A stretch of DNA of 64,000 bases from Hyalangium gracile (GCF_020103725.1 NZ_JAHXBG010000011.1:186001-250000), one strand, 5' to 3'. Positions 28,542 to 37,077 are shown, numbered from the stretch's first letter. The notes: generated by a model from the sequence alone, not told the origin. Translations and numbers: made by a program.

Positions 28542-30403
28542 GAGCGGAGAGTCATATGCCGATGTCAGCCCCTGCCACTGGGGCTGCGGCGAAGAACCTG
28601 GTCGAGCTGCTGATCCAGCGTGCCCAGGAGTCCTCGAAGGTTTCCGTCACCCACAAGAAGGACGGGAAGTGGCAGGACACCTCCTGGGGAGAGGTGCTCC
28701 AGCAGGTGAAGACGCTGTCGGAGGGCCTGCTGGCGCACGGCGTGAAGCCCGGCGACCGGGTGGCCATCTTCGCCGGCACCTCGCTGCAGTGGCTGGTGTG
28801 CGATCTGGCCGTCTCCGCCGCGCAGGCCGTCACCGTGCCCATCTACTCGTCCAACACTCCGGACGAGTGCAAGTACATCCTCAACCACTCGGAGGCCACG
28901 CTGCTCTTCGTGGACAGCGACGAGAAGGACGCCAAGCAGGCCGGGCGACTTTCGCGCATCCGCCAGCGGCTGGCGGACTGTCCCACGGTGAAGAGCGTCG
29001 TCGTCTTCGAGGGCGATGTCTCCGGCGACCGGGAGATGAAGCTCTCGGAGCTGATGGCCAAGGGCCAGGAGGCGCTGAAGGCGCGTCCGGGGGCCTTCGA
29101 GGAGCGCGCCCAGGCGGTGAAGCAGGATGACGTGTGGGGCTTCGTGTACACCTCGGGCACCACGGGCGATCCGAAGGGTGTGATCCTCACGCACGGCAAC
29201 TGGGCCTACCACGCCGAGGCGGCGCGGAAGATCGGCCTGATGGAGCCGAATGACTCGGTGATGCTGTTCCTGCCGCTGGCGCACGTGTTCGCGCAGGTGG
29301 TGAAGGCGGCGTGGCTGGGCATGGCCTACCGGCTGGTGATCGCCGAGTCGGTGGACAAGCTGCTGGCCAACCTGGCCGAGACGCGGCCGTCGGTGCTGCC
29401 GGCGGTGCCGCGCGTCTTCGAGAAGGTCTACAACAACGTGGTGGCCAACGGCTCGGCGGCGCCGGGCCTGAAGGGCAAGCTGTTCCGCTGGGCCTTCTCG
29501 CTCTTCGACGAGTACGCCGAGGCGCGCATGCAGGGCCGCGAGTACAGCTCGCTGGGCTTCTCGCTGGCCAAGGCGCTGGTGTTCAACAAGGTGCGCGCCA
29601 CGCTGGACGAGAAGCTGGGCGGCAACATGCGCCTGTTCGTCTCGGGCGGCGCGCCGCTGTCGCGCAAGATCGCCTACTTCTTCGATCTGCTCGGCTTCAA
29701 GGTGCTCGAGGGCTACGGCCTCACCGAGACGTCCGCGCCCTGCAACTGCAACCGGCCGGAGAAGATCAAGATCGGCACGGTGGGGCCGGCGCTGCCCGGC
29801 ACCGAGATCAAGATCGCCTCGGACGGGGAGATCCTCGTGCGCGGCCCATGCGTGATGAAGGGCTACTACAAGAACCCCACCGCCACCGCCGAGGTGATGG
29901 AGCCGGACGGCTGGTTCCACACCGGCGACATCGGCGAGCTGGACGCGGATGGCTGCCTGCGCATCACCGACCGCAAGAAGGACATCATCGTCACCGCGGG
30001 CGGCAAGAACGTGGCGCCGCAGAACCTGGAGAACACGCTCAAGACGTTCCCGCTCATCAGTCAGGCCATGGTCTACGGCGACCAGCGCCCGTTCCTGGTG
30101 GTGCTCATCACCGTGGCGGAGGATCCGGCGCGCAAGCTGCTCAAGGACAAGGGCATCGAGCCGGGCGCCTACGCGGACCTGGGCAAGCGGCCGGAAGTCC
30201 GCGCCGCCGTGCAGGAGATCATCGCCAAGGTCAACGAGGAGCAGCCGCCCTACAGCACCCTCAAGAAGTTCGAGATCATGGACAGCGACTTCACCCAGGA
30301 GAGCGGTGAGCTGACGCCGACGCTCAAGGTGAAGCGGAAGTTCTGCAGCCAGAAGTACGCGGCCACCATCTCCAAGCTGTACGAGGGCAAGAGCGCCGAC
30401 TGA
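28538..30403 (+). CDS. Long-chain fatty acid-CoA ligase
   Basis: 621 residues, the normal size for long-chain acyl-CoA synthetases of the FAA1/AAL type. The AMP-binding P-loop is VYTSGTTGDPKGVILTHGN, followed by EGYGLTETSAPCNCNRP, the adenylate block GDIGELDADGCLRITDRKKDIIVTAGGKNVAPQNLEN and a C-terminal LKVKRKF lysine region. It activates free fatty acids to acyl-CoA at the membrane. The ATG at 28538 overlaps the TatT-like stop and has AAGGAG 5 bases before it; an ATG at 28556 is the alternative. Confidence 0.92.
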   Translation: MRAESHMPMSAPATGAAAKNLVELLIQRAQESSKVSVTHKKDGKWQDTSWGEVLQQVKTLSEGLLAHGVKPGDRVAIFAGTSLQWLVCDLAVSAAQAVTVPIYSSNTPDECKYILNHSEATLLFVDSDEKDAKQAGRLSRIRQRLADCPTVKSVVVFEGDVSGDREMKLSELMAKGQEALKARPGAFEERAQAVKQDDVWGFVYTSGTTGDPKGVILTHGNWAYHAEAARKIGLMEPNDSVMLFLPLAHVFAQVVKAAWLGMAYRLVIAESVDKLLANLAETRPSVLPAVPRVFEKVYNNVVANGSAAPGLKGKLFRWAFSLFDEYAEARMQGREYSSLGFSLAKALVFNKVRATLDEKLGGNMRLFVSGGAPLSRKIAYFFDLLGFKVLEGYGLTETSAPCNCNRPEKIKIGTVGPALPGTEIKIASDGEILVRGPCVMKGYYKNPTATAEVMEPDGWFHTGDIGELDADGCLRITDRKKDIIVTAGGKNVAPQNLENTLKTFPLISQAMVYGDQRPFLVVLITVAEDPARKLLKDKGIEPGAYADLGKRPEVRAAVQEIIAKVNEEQPPYSTLKKFEIMDSDFTQESGELTPTLKVKRKFCSQKYAATISKLYEGKSAD

Positions 30404-30450
30404 GCCGCTCCGGGCCCGGGGAGCTCCCCCGGGCCCACGGCCTGCCGCTT

Positions 30451-30501
30451 CCTGAAACGACGACGCCCGGCCTCACCTCGGAGTACGAGGTGGGTCGGGC
30501 G
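30451..30501 (-). terminator. Hairpin terminator for tatA (minus direction)
   Basis: Stem CGCCCGgCCtCACCTC / GAGGTGgGtCGGGCG at 30464-30500 with one bulge. On the minus strand it is followed by TCGTCGTTTCAGG (30463-30451), identical to the tail at 5421-5409. Confidence 0.6.
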
Positions 30502-30528
30502 TTCACGCCTGCGGCGAGGGTGGGAAGC

Positions 30529-30771
30529 TCAGCTCTGCGGGGTGGCCGACTTGGCCTGAGCGCTCTGGTCCACCGTGGTGGCGCTGGCGAGCGTCCCATT
30601 CTGGGGCTTCTTCTCCTCGGGAGGCGGATCGTTGTCGCTGCTGAAGCCGCGCTTGAAGTTCTTGATCGCGCTGCCCAGCGAAGCGCCCAGCTGCGGCAGC
30701 TTCGTGCCGCCGAACAGCAGCAGCAGCACCGCGAAGATGATCAACAGCTCTGGCATCCTGAGACCGCCCAT
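30529..30771 (-). CDS. tatA: Twin-arginine translocase subunit TatA/E
   Basis: 80 residues. N-terminal membrane helix PELLIIFAVLLLLFGGTKLPQLG with the conserved FGxxKLP hinge, then the amphipathic helix SLGSAIKNFKRGFSSDND and a polar tail. TatA oligomers form the pore that exports folded proteins. The ATG at 30771 has AGGAG 8 bases before it; another ATG lies at 30756. No tatB or tatC is next to it. Confidence 0.92.
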   Translation of the reverse strand: MGGLRMPELLIIFAVLLLLFGGTKLPQLGASLGSAIKNFKRGFSSDNDPPPEEKKPQNGTLASATTVDQSAQAKSATPQS

Positions 30772-30845
30772 TCGACCGCTCCTGGAAGTAAGCCCGACCA
30801 GCATACCGGTCAGAGGGGCGGCTCGCCAGTGACTCGGAAGGGGAT

Positions 30846-31859
30846 TCAGGGCTGGGCGGCTGCTGGAGGGGCAAGTTCCCGGGAAACCCCGCCCGGGAGC
30901 GTCAGGAAGAGGGTGGTCCCCGTCGCATCCGTCTCCACTCCGACACTTCCCCCGTGCACCTCCACCTCCTGGCGGGCCAGGTGCAGGCGCAGCGGGTCCT
31001 CCAGCTTCTTCTCCCGGAAGGCGCGCTCCTCGTGCTGGAACACCAGCGCGGAGTCCTCCTCGGACAGGGGCAGGCCCTCGCGCCGCACCTCGATGCGGAT
31101 CCCCGTGGCCTCCGGCACGGCGCGCACATGGATGTACTCGTCGGGCTGGGCGCGGCTCAGCTGGTGCAGCACGAACGCCTCCACCGCGTGCTGGATGCGG
31201 CCCCCGTCGATGTCCACCAGCGGCAGGGGCGCGTGTCCGTCCAGCACCACCGCCACCCCCGCCGTCTTCGCCGCCGTCTGGTGGCGCTCCACCGAAGCGG
31301 CGAGCAGGGGCTCGAGCGGCTGCCGCTCCCGCTCGAAGGACAGCGAGCCAAGCTCCGCGCGGCTGGAGTCGAAGAAGTCCTGCGAGAAGGAGAGCGCCCT
31401 GTCCGCGTTGCGCAGGATGGTCTCCAGCCCGCGCTGCGCCTTGGGCTCCAGCGGAATGCGGCCGCTGAGGAGCATGGCGGCATACGAGCGGATGTTGGCC
31501 AGCGCGCCCCGCAGATCATGCGAGGCCAGGCCCAGGTAGCGCACCCGGTGCTTCGTGGACTCCTCGGTCTGCTCACTCAGTGTCCAGGTCCACAGCAGCC
31601 GCGCGCCATCCTCCAGGGGCACCTCGCCCACGCGCAGGGCCGTGCCGCCGCGCTCCCAGACGTCATCCGTGCCGGCCCGGGGACGGAACCCGGCCAGCTC
31701 CAGCAGATCCCCCGCCGACTCGATGAAGGGCGGGAACGCCTCGAGCCCCAGGTGCTCGAGCAGCCAGGGGCTGAGCAGGCGAGGGGGCCCCTGCCTTGGC
31801 AGCAGGACGAGCCCGGGAGCTTCCATGGTACCGCCTGCTCCTCGCTCCCTCTGGCCCAT
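30846..31859 (-). CDS. Sensor histidine kinase-like protein with degenerate ATPase domain
   Basis: 337 residues, soluble, no membrane segment. After a ~100-residue unrecognised sensor part comes a HisKA-like dimerisation helix with the phospho-acceptor context YLGLASHDLRGALANIRSYA. The C-terminal part follows the HATPase layout (EVHGGSVGVETDATGTTLFLTLP is its end) but the N-box Asn, the DxGxG G1 box (REGLP here) and the GLGL G2 box are missing, so it probably cannot bind ATP normally. The ATG at 31859 is preceded by GGAGGGTGGCGAG. It is divergent from the response regulator at 32056. Confidence 0.7.
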   Translation of the reverse strand: MGQRERGAGGTMEAPGLVLLPRQGPPRLLSPWLLEHLGLEAFPPFIESAGDLLELAGFRPRAGTDDVWERGGTALRVGEVPLEDGARLLWTWTLSEQTEESTKHRVRYLGLASHDLRGALANIRSYAAMLLSGRIPLEPKAQRGLETILRNADRALSFSQDFFDSSRAELGSLSFERERQPLEPLLAASVERHQTAAKTAGVAVVLDGHAPLPLVDIDGGRIQHAVEAFVLHQLSRAQPDEYIHVRAVPEATGIRIEVRREGLPLSEEDSALVFQHEERAFREKKLEDPLRLHLARQEVEVHGGSVGVETDATGTTLFLTLPGGVSRELAPPAAAQP

Positions 31860-32055
31860 CTCGCCACCCTCCAGGTTCCGACGGATCACGGGAAAGGGTG
31901 GGGCGGGACTGTCGGTTTTGCAACGGGCCCCCGCTCGCGGGGGAGCGCCACCACTTTCTTGCGCCGCAGGTGGCTGAAATCATGGAGAATCCTCCGTCGC
32001 ATTCTCGGGAGAAGACTTTCTGGCTCCGTCCAACACACAGCCCAGTGGTTCGACC

Positions 32056-32454
32056 GTGATCCTGGTCGTCGACGATGATCCGGACATCCTGGAGGCCCTC
32101 TCGGAGATTCTGGAAGCCGAGGGCTTCGAGATCCGCCGCGCTCGCAACGGGAAGGAGGCGCTGGAGCGGCTCGAGCCGGATCCTCCGCAGCTCATCCTCC
32201 TGGACCTGATGATGCCGGTGATGGATGGCTGGGAGTTCGCCCAGCGCATGCGCCAGAAGCCGCCCGCCATCTCCAGCATCCCGCTCATCGTCCTGAGCGC
32301 GGACCGCAACGTGGGCAGCAAGGCGCTGGACATCGGCGCGGTGGGCCACCTGGCCAAGCCCTTCGAGCTCAATGATCTGCTCGAGATGGTGCGCCGCGCG
32401 CTCAAGGGCTCGCCGTCCACGCCCCAGGCCACGAAGGAACCGCCACGGGCTTGA
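32056..32454 (+). CDS. Single-domain response regulator (receiver only)
   Basis: 132 residues, one REC domain and no output domain. Conserved residues are visible: the acidic pair in VVDDDPD, phospho-acceptor Asp in LILLDLMMPVMDGWE, Ser in IVLSAD and Lys in LAKPFEL. It acts by protein contact, as CheY/DivK-like proteins do. GTG start without a strong ribosome-binding site. The divergent degenerate kinase gene is the likely partner. Its stop overlaps a candidate promoter of the SCP2 gene. Confidence 0.88.
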   Translation: MILVVDDDPDILEALSEILEAEGFEIRRARNGKEALERLEPDPPQLILLDLMMPVMDGWEFAQRMRQKPPAISSIPLIVLSADRNVGSKALDIGAVGHLAKPFELNDLLEMVRRALKGSPSTPQATKEPPRA

Positions 32455-32479
32455 CCTGCCAGGGCACGGACACTACGGT
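32451..32479 (+). promoter_or_regulatory. Candidate sigma-70 promoter of the SCP2 gene
   Basis: TTGACC (32451-32456), 17-base spacer, TACGGT (32474-32479). The expected start of transcription, near 32486, falls just before the palindrome at 32490, a typical repressor arrangement. Confidence 0.45.
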
Positions 32480-32489
32480 CCGCCCGTCG

Positions 32490-32505
32490 TTGATTCGTCA
32501 ATCAA
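32490..32505. promoter_or_regulatory. Palindromic operator TTGATT-CGTC-AATCAA
   Basis: Perfect 6-bp arms, 15 bases before the SCP2 ATG. A closely similar site lies before the acyl-CoA dehydrogenase gene (41706-41721). The size and symmetry suit a TetR-family lipid regulator; this is inference. Confidence 0.55.
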
Positions 32506-32520
32506 AACCAGGAGGGACCC

Positions 32521-32847
32521 ATGACGGCGAAGGACATTCTCGAGACTGAGATTCCCGGCGTGCTCAAGCAGAAGCCGGAGCTGGCCAAGGACATCAACGC
32601 GATCATCCACTTCAACATCACCGGGGACACCGGTGGTACCTGGACGCTGGACCTGACCAAGGACTCCGACTGGGTCTCCACCGGCGCCAACGGCACCGCG
32701 AAGATGGCCATCACCTGCAGCGGCGAGGACTTCGTGAAGATCCGCCAGAAGCAGCTCAACCCGCAGATGGCGGCCATGCAGGGCAAGCTCAAGTTCAAGC
32801 CCATGGACATGGGCCTGGCGATGAAGCTGGCCAAGCTGCTGTCGTAG
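32521..32847 (+). CDS. SCP2 sterol-carrier domain protein
   Basis: 108 residues, one SCP2 domain: AIIHFNITGDTGGTWTLDL, then DCxxT-like AKMAITCSGEDFVKIRQKQLNPQMA and GKLKFKPMDMGLAMKLAKLL. These small soluble proteins bind fatty acyl chains or sterols in a hydrophobic tunnel and shuttle them. CAGGAGGGACCC precedes the ATG. Control by a promoter and palindrome just upstream is suggested. Confidence 0.9.
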   Translation: MTAKDILETEIPGVLKQKPELAKDINAIIHFNITGDTGGTWTLDLTKDSDWVSTGANGTAKMAITCSGEDFVKIRQKQLNPQMAAMQGKLKFKPMDMGLAMKLAKLLS

Positions 32848-32946
32848 TCCCCGCTCCTGTTCGCGGCACCCCAGCGGGTGCCTTCACCGCGGCGCGACCT
32901 CCCACCGGGGGCCGCGCCGCTGTCGTGTGGACCCCCCCCTGTCACC

Positions 32947-34119
32947 ATGAACTCGCTCCCTCTGTCCGGCCTCAAGGTGCTGGATCTCTCCCGGCTGCTG
33001 CCCGGGCCGTACGCCACGCTCGTCCTCGCGGACCTGGGCGCCACCGTGGACAAGGTGGAGGACCCCGACGGCGGCGACTACATCCGCCAGATGCCCCCCC
33101 TGCGCGACGACGAGAGCGCGCTCTTCTACGGGCTCAACCGCAACAAGCGCTCGCTGACGCTCAACCTCAAGACGCCCCAGGGCCGCGACGCGCTCAAGCG
33201 CCTGGTGCGCGGCTATGACGTGCTGGTGGAGAGCTTCCGGCCCGGCGTCATGGACAAGCTCGGGCTGGGCGAGGCCGCCCTGCGCGCGGAGAACCCGCGC
33301 CTCATCTACTGCGCCATCTCCGGGTACGGGCAGACGGGGCCGGACCGGCTCAAGGCGGGGCATGACATCAACTACGTCGCCCGCGCCGGGGTGCTCGGGT
33401 ACGGCGGCGCGGCGGGCGGCGCACCGGCCTTCCCGGGCGTGCAGATCGGCGACATCGGCGGCGGCAGCCTCTTCGCGCTGGTGGGCATCCTCGCGGCGCT
33501 GCACGAGCGCGAGCGCACCGGCCAGGGCCGCTTCGTGGACGTGTCCATGACGGAGGGCTCCATGGCCTTCCTGCACATGCACCTGGCCGCGCGGCTCGTC
33601 ATGGGCGAGCAGGGCCAGCCGCTCCAGCGAGGGCGCGAGGGGCTCAACGGCGGCTACGCCTGCTACGGCCTCTACCGCACGAAGGATGACCGGTGGCTGG
33701 CCGTGGGCTCGCTGGAGCCCAAGTTCTTCGCCGGCCTGTGTGAGCGGCTGGGGCGCATGGATCTGCTCGAGTCCGGCTACGAGCTGGGGCAGGGCGCGGA
33801 GCGGGCCAAGGCCGAGCTGGCGCGCCTCTTCGCCGAGCACCCCCTGGCCCACTGGCAGCAGCTGCTGGCCGGCACCGACCTGTGCATCGAGCCCGTGCTG
33901 GAAGGCGACGAGGTGCTCGCCGATCCCCAGCACCGCGCCCGAGGCCTCTTCGTCGAGGCGGAGGATCCGCAGCGGGGGCGCAAGGTGACCCACCTGCTCA
34001 CACCTCTGCGCATGGGCGACACGCCGCTGCGCCCACCCCCGGCCCTGGGACAGCACTCGCGGGAAATCCTCTCCCAGGCCGGCTTTACCGCCGAAGAGCT
34101 GGCCCAGCTGGGACTCTGA
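32947..34119 (+). CDS. CaiB/BaiF family CoA-transferase
   Basis: 390 residues, class III CoA-transferase. Family blocks: LKVLDLSRLLPGPYATLVLADLGA with VDKVEDPDGGDY, then NRNKRSLTLNLKTPQG, catalytic-Asp region INYVARAGVLGYGG and FVDVSMTEGSMAFL. Moves CoA between an acyl-CoA and a carboxylic acid (racemase homologues such as alpha-methylacyl-CoA racemase share the fold). The substrate is unknown; the SCP2 and ACP-linked neighbours suggest fatty or branched acyl groups. Confidence 0.88.
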   Translation: MNSLPLSGLKVLDLSRLLPGPYATLVLADLGATVDKVEDPDGGDYIRQMPPLRDDESALFYGLNRNKRSLTLNLKTPQGRDALKRLVRGYDVLVESFRPGVMDKLGLGEAALRAENPRLIYCAISGYGQTGPDRLKAGHDINYVARAGVLGYGGAAGGAPAFPGVQIGDIGGGSLFALVGILAALHERERTGQGRFVDVSMTEGSMAFLHMHLAARLVMGEQGQPLQRGREGLNGGYACYGLYRTKDDRWLAVGSLEPKFFAGLCERLGRMDLLESGYELGQGAERAKAELARLFAEHPLAHWQQLLAGTDLCIEPVLEGDEVLADPQHRARGLFVEAEDPQRGRKVTHLLTPLRMGDTPLRPPPALGQHSREILSQAGFTAEELAQLGL

Positions 34120-34224
34120 GTTCGGCCAGGGGTGGCATTTCCCCACTGACGTGTCGGGGCGGGCATCCACCGGTGAACCCATCAGGTGGGGAGTTTCTTG
34201 GCATTCTTCTCAAACTATTGGAAA

Positions 34225-34238
34225 CTACATGCATGTAG
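34225..34238. promoter_or_regulatory. Perfect 14-bp palindrome upstream of the ACP-desaturase cluster
   Basis: CTACATGCATGTAG ends 22 bases before the first ACP ATG, just before GGAGG. The surrounding stretch 34190-34240 is AT-rich compared with the region. A likely operator or promoter-proximal site for the whole pathway; the regulator is unknown. Confidence 0.45.
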
Positions 34239-34260
34239 CTGACGTTTCCGGGAGGAAGCC

Positions 34261-34551
34261 ATGGCTGAGATCGACGAGCTGAAGAACTTCATTTGCCGGA
34301 AGTTCTCTGAAAACGTGGGTTTGGAGCCTGAGGAACTCTTCGGGCGGGATCTGTCCCTGGCGGAGGTGATCACCCGCTCGGAGCGGCTGAAGAACAGCGT
34401 GGACCTGATGGAGGTGTTCGCGAAGTGTTCGAACACCCTGCGCAAGCAGTACGGCATCCGGGTCCGGCTGCCGGCGCTCTCGCTGGACACGCCCATCTCC
34501 CGCGTCGTCGAGCTGTTCGTGCAGGAGTGTCAGCACGGGAGGGCTGCGTGA
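34261..34551 (+). CDS. Dedicated acyl carrier protein 1
   Basis: 96 residues, size and helix pattern of an ACP. The phosphopantetheine serine is probably Ser46 in KNSVDLMEVF, a variant of the usual DSLDxVE motif. Helix 4 region is LSLDTPISRVVELFVQE. It differs from a fatty-acid-synthesis AcpP in its sequence and context, so it is probably a pathway-specific carrier. CGGGAGGAAGCC precedes the ATG. Its stop overlaps the desaturase start (TGATG). Strongly similar to the second ACP (35774). Confidence 0.82.
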   Translation: MAEIDELKNFICRKFSENVGLEPEELFGRDLSLAEVITRSERLKNSVDLMEVFAKCSNTLRKQYGIRVRLPALSLDTPISRVVELFVQECQHGRAA

Positions 34552-35543
34552 TGGGTACCGCCTTCCTGCACCAGGTGTCCAACGTCGGCGCGCACGAGCG
34601 GCGCCTCTTCGAATTGAGCGGGCTGTCCGAGGGGCGCTCCGGCTCGAGCCGCAGGCCGGTGGTGATCGCGGAGCTGTACCGCGCCTTCCGGGAGGAGGGC
34701 CGCACGCTGGTGGAGATCCTGTGGGAGCAGCACCGCTTCCACGAGGCGCGCCGGTGGAACGCCGTGGAGCTGGTGGAGTCGGTGCGCCCCGAGCACCTCA
34801 CCGAGCTGGATCGGCTCGTCGTCTGGAGCGCGGGGCAGGCGGAGATGACGGCCAAGCCCAGCGCGGATCGGATGACGCGCCTGGCGGACGCGGAGTGCCG
34901 GCGCTGGCAGGGCAAGGACGACGCGCTGGCCTCCGTCATCCAGGCGCTCGGCTCGTGGAGCCGCTACTGGAACGAGGAGGAGTCCCACCACGAGATGGGC
35001 TTCACGCAGCTGTCGCTCCAGCTGGGCTTCCCTCCGCCCAGCGACGCCACCGTCATCGACTATCGCAAAATCTTCCCGGATGACGATCTGCTGCGGACGG
35101 TGGCGATGCTCTCCTTCTCCGAGGGCATCGCCGCGGTGAACTACGGCCAGTACGCGCGGCATGTGAGGGAGCCGGCCCTCAAGGCCCTGCTCAAGAACGT
35201 GGGCGCCGACGAGGTGCAGCACATGCAGTACTTCATCTCGTTCTCCAAGGCGCTCGTCGACAGCGGGGCGTATCCCGCCAAGGAGGCCTTCGCCGTGGCC
35301 CACCTCTTCCTGCGGGAGGGGGGAGAGCTCTACGGCAGCGCCCGCGAGCATGTGGAGTCACGAAATACCCATACCAACTGGTGGGACCACCTCGGGGACG
35401 GGGCCGGCGAGGCGGCGGTGACTCCCGAGGCGCTCGAGCGCAAGCGGTCCCTCATCCTGCACGCGCTCAAGCGCATCACCGGGATCTCCTGCGCCACACC
35501 CCAGGAGGTTGAGGATCTCTGGATGGACCTGGTGGGAGAGTGA
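34551..35543 (+). CDS. Soluble ferritin-like diiron acyl-ACP desaturase/oxygenase 1
   Basis: 330 residues. The iron ligands expected for the stearoyl-ACP desaturase family are visible: Glu in QAEMTAKPSADRM, Glu and His in WSRYWNEEESHHE, Glu in LSFSEGIAAVNYGQYAR, and Glu and His in VGADEVQHMQYF. The spacing matches the E/ExxH + E/ExxH pattern. No membrane helix, so it acts on an acyl chain held by a carrier protein in the cytoplasm. The product could be a double bond, hydroxyl or similar; the position on the chain cannot be read. Coupled with ACP 1, which overlaps its start. Confidence 0.82.
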   Translation: MGTAFLHQVSNVGAHERRLFELSGLSEGRSGSSRRPVVIAELYRAFREEGRTLVEILWEQHRFHEARRWNAVELVESVRPEHLTELDRLVVWSAGQAEMTAKPSADRMTRLADAECRRWQGKDDALASVIQALGSWSRYWNEEESHHEMGFTQLSLQLGFPPPSDATVIDYRKIFPDDDLLRTVAMLSFSEGIAAVNYGQYARHVREPALKALLKNVGADEVQHMQYFISFSKALVDSGAYPAKEAFAVAHLFLREGGELYGSAREHVESRNTHTNWWDHLGDGAGEAAVTPEALERKRSLILHALKRITGISCATPQEVEDLWMDLVGE

Positions 35544-35773
35544 TCTTTGGTGCAGACCTGTATTGAAATGGCGCGTCATTGATTGTTAGCTGCCGAGCGA
35601 GCAGGGGGAAGGGTTGGGTACACGCTGTCCTGGTCGCGCCTGGCTGGCGGCCGGACAGTCACGCCTCTCCTCTCGTCACGTGGGGAGACTCCCTTCTCTG
35701 TGATGGATGAAAGCCCGTGCCGGTGGGGAGGACCCGACTCCACCGGCCTGGGCTCGATCAACGCGAGGAGCCG
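35544..35773. other. Gap between the two ACP-desaturase units
   Basis: 230 bases with a locally AT-rich part (35556-35590, TATTGAAATGG..CATTGATTG) that may hold a promoter, but no convincing -35/-10 pair. No gene is supported here. The second unit begins with its own ribosome-binding site GAGGAG. Confidence 0.4.
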
Positions 35774-36070
35774 ATGGCTGACACCGGTGAGCTGAAGGCG
35801 TACATCCAGAAGAAGTTCTGTGAGAATGTGGGACTGCCCGCGGAGGAGGTCTTCGGACCCGATCTGACGCTGGCGGCGATCATCTCCCGCTCCGAGCGGA
35901 TGACCAACAGCGTGGACCTGATGGAGTCGTTCGCGCGCACGGCCAATGCCCTGCGCAAGGATCACGGCATCCGGATCCGCCTGCCGGCGCTCGCGCTGGA
36001 CACGCCCATCTCCAAGGTGCTCGAGGTGTTCCTGCAGGAAGTCGAGCGCAGCCAGGGGAGGGCGGCATGA
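35774..36070 (+). CDS. Dedicated acyl carrier protein 2
   Basis: 98 residues, clearly a paralogue of ACP 1: the blocks SRSERMTNSVDLMESF and IRLPALALDTPISKVLEVF match almost residue by residue, including the putative pantetheine Ser in TNSVDLME. GAGGAGCC lies before the ATG. The stop overlaps the start of the second desaturase (ATGA). Together with ACP 1 it shows that the ACP-desaturase pair was duplicated as a unit. Confidence 0.82.
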   Translation: MADTGELKAYIQKKFCENVGLPAEEVFGPDLTLAAIISRSERMTNSVDLMESFARTANALRKDHGIRIRLPALALDTPISKVLEVFLQEVERSQGRAA

Positions 36071-37077
36071 AGACGCCCACCGTGATCATCGACGGGAGCA
36101 GCGAAGGGGCGCTGCAGCAGCCGCCGCTGCCCGTGGCGCGGCAGCAGCTGGAGATGTCGGGGCTGGCGGACGAGGGCCTGCGCGAGGAAGGCAAGCCGGT
36201 GATCGTCGCGGACCTCTACCGGGCCTTCAAGGAGGAGAAGCGCACGCTCGTGGACATCGCCTGGGAGCAGCAGCGCCTGCACGAGTCTCGGCGCTGGAGC
36301 GTCATGGAGATGCTGGCGGCGATCGACGTGGAGCGGGTGAGCCAGTCGGATCGGCTGCTGGTGTGGAACGCGGGCCGGGCGGAGCTGACCACCAAGCCGG
36401 GCGCGGATCGGCTCGCGCGGCTGTCGGACACCGAGTGCCGAAGGTGGCAGGAGAAGAACCCCGTCGTCGCCTCCATCATGCAGGCGTGCGGCACGTGGAG
36501 CCGCTACTGGAACGAGGAGGAGGCGCACCACGAGACCAGCTTCAACCGGCTGGCCACCCTGTTCGCGATGGATCGCGTCACCGACGAGACGTTCATCGAG
36601 TTCCGCAAGGTGTTCCCGGATGACGACATGCTGCGGACGCTGACGCTGCTGGCGATCTCGGAGATCGTCGCCGCGGTCAACTACGCGAACTGCGCGCGCG
36701 TCATCCAGGAGCCCGGCCTCAAGGCGCTGTTCAAGCAGGTGGGCGCCGACGAGATCCAGCACATGAACTACTTCATCGCCTTCGCCAAGGGGCTGGTGGA
36801 CAGCGCCGAGTACGCGCCCAAGGAGGCGTTCTCGGTGGCCCACTTCTTCCTGCGCGACGGCGGCGAGGTGTACGGCAGCAAGCGCCAGCACGTGGAGCAG
36901 CGCGGCACGCACGTCAACTGGTGGGATCACCTCGAGTACCGCGAGGGGATGTACTCGCCGGACGCCATCGACAAGAAGGAGACGCTCATCTTCAACGCGC
37001 TCAAGCGCATCACCGGCATCACCGTCTCCTCGGCCGAAGAGGTCGAGGACAAGTGGATGGAGCTGGTGGGGTGCTGA
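36067..37077 (+). CDS. Soluble ferritin-like diiron acyl-ACP desaturase/oxygenase 2
   Basis: 336 residues, paralogue of the enzyme at 34551. All diiron ligands are kept: RAELTTKPGADR, WSRYWNEEEAHHE, LAISEIVAAVNYANCAR and VGADEIQHMNYF. The N-terminal ~40 residues differ from paralogue 1, which may set carrier or substrate choice. The two enzymes may act in turn on the same chain (two oxidations) or on different chain lengths. The stop overlaps the GTG start of the phosphopantetheinyl transferase by seven bases. Confidence 0.82.
   Translation: MKTPTVIIDGSSEGALQQPPLPVARQQLEMSGLADEGLREEGKPVIVADLYRAFKEEKRTLVDIAWEQQRLHESRRWSVMEMLAAIDVERVSQSDRLLVWNAGRAELTTKPGADRLARLSDTECRRWQEKNPVVASIMQACGTWSRYWNEEEAHHETSFNRLATLFAMDRVTDETFIEFRKVFPDDDMLRTLTLLAISEIVAAVNYANCARVIQEPGLKALFKQVGADEIQHMNYFIAFAKGLVDSAEYAPKEAFSVAHFFLRDGGEVYGSKRQHVEQRGTHVNWWDHLEYREGMYSPDAIDKKETLIFNALKRITGITVSSAEEVEDKWMELVGC

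Noticed and set aside
34196-34215. Sigma-54 promoter (TTGGCATTCTT...) before the first ACP gene
   Set aside because: The -24-like TGGCA is present but no TTGC at the -12 position, and no enhancer-binding protein gene is nearby.
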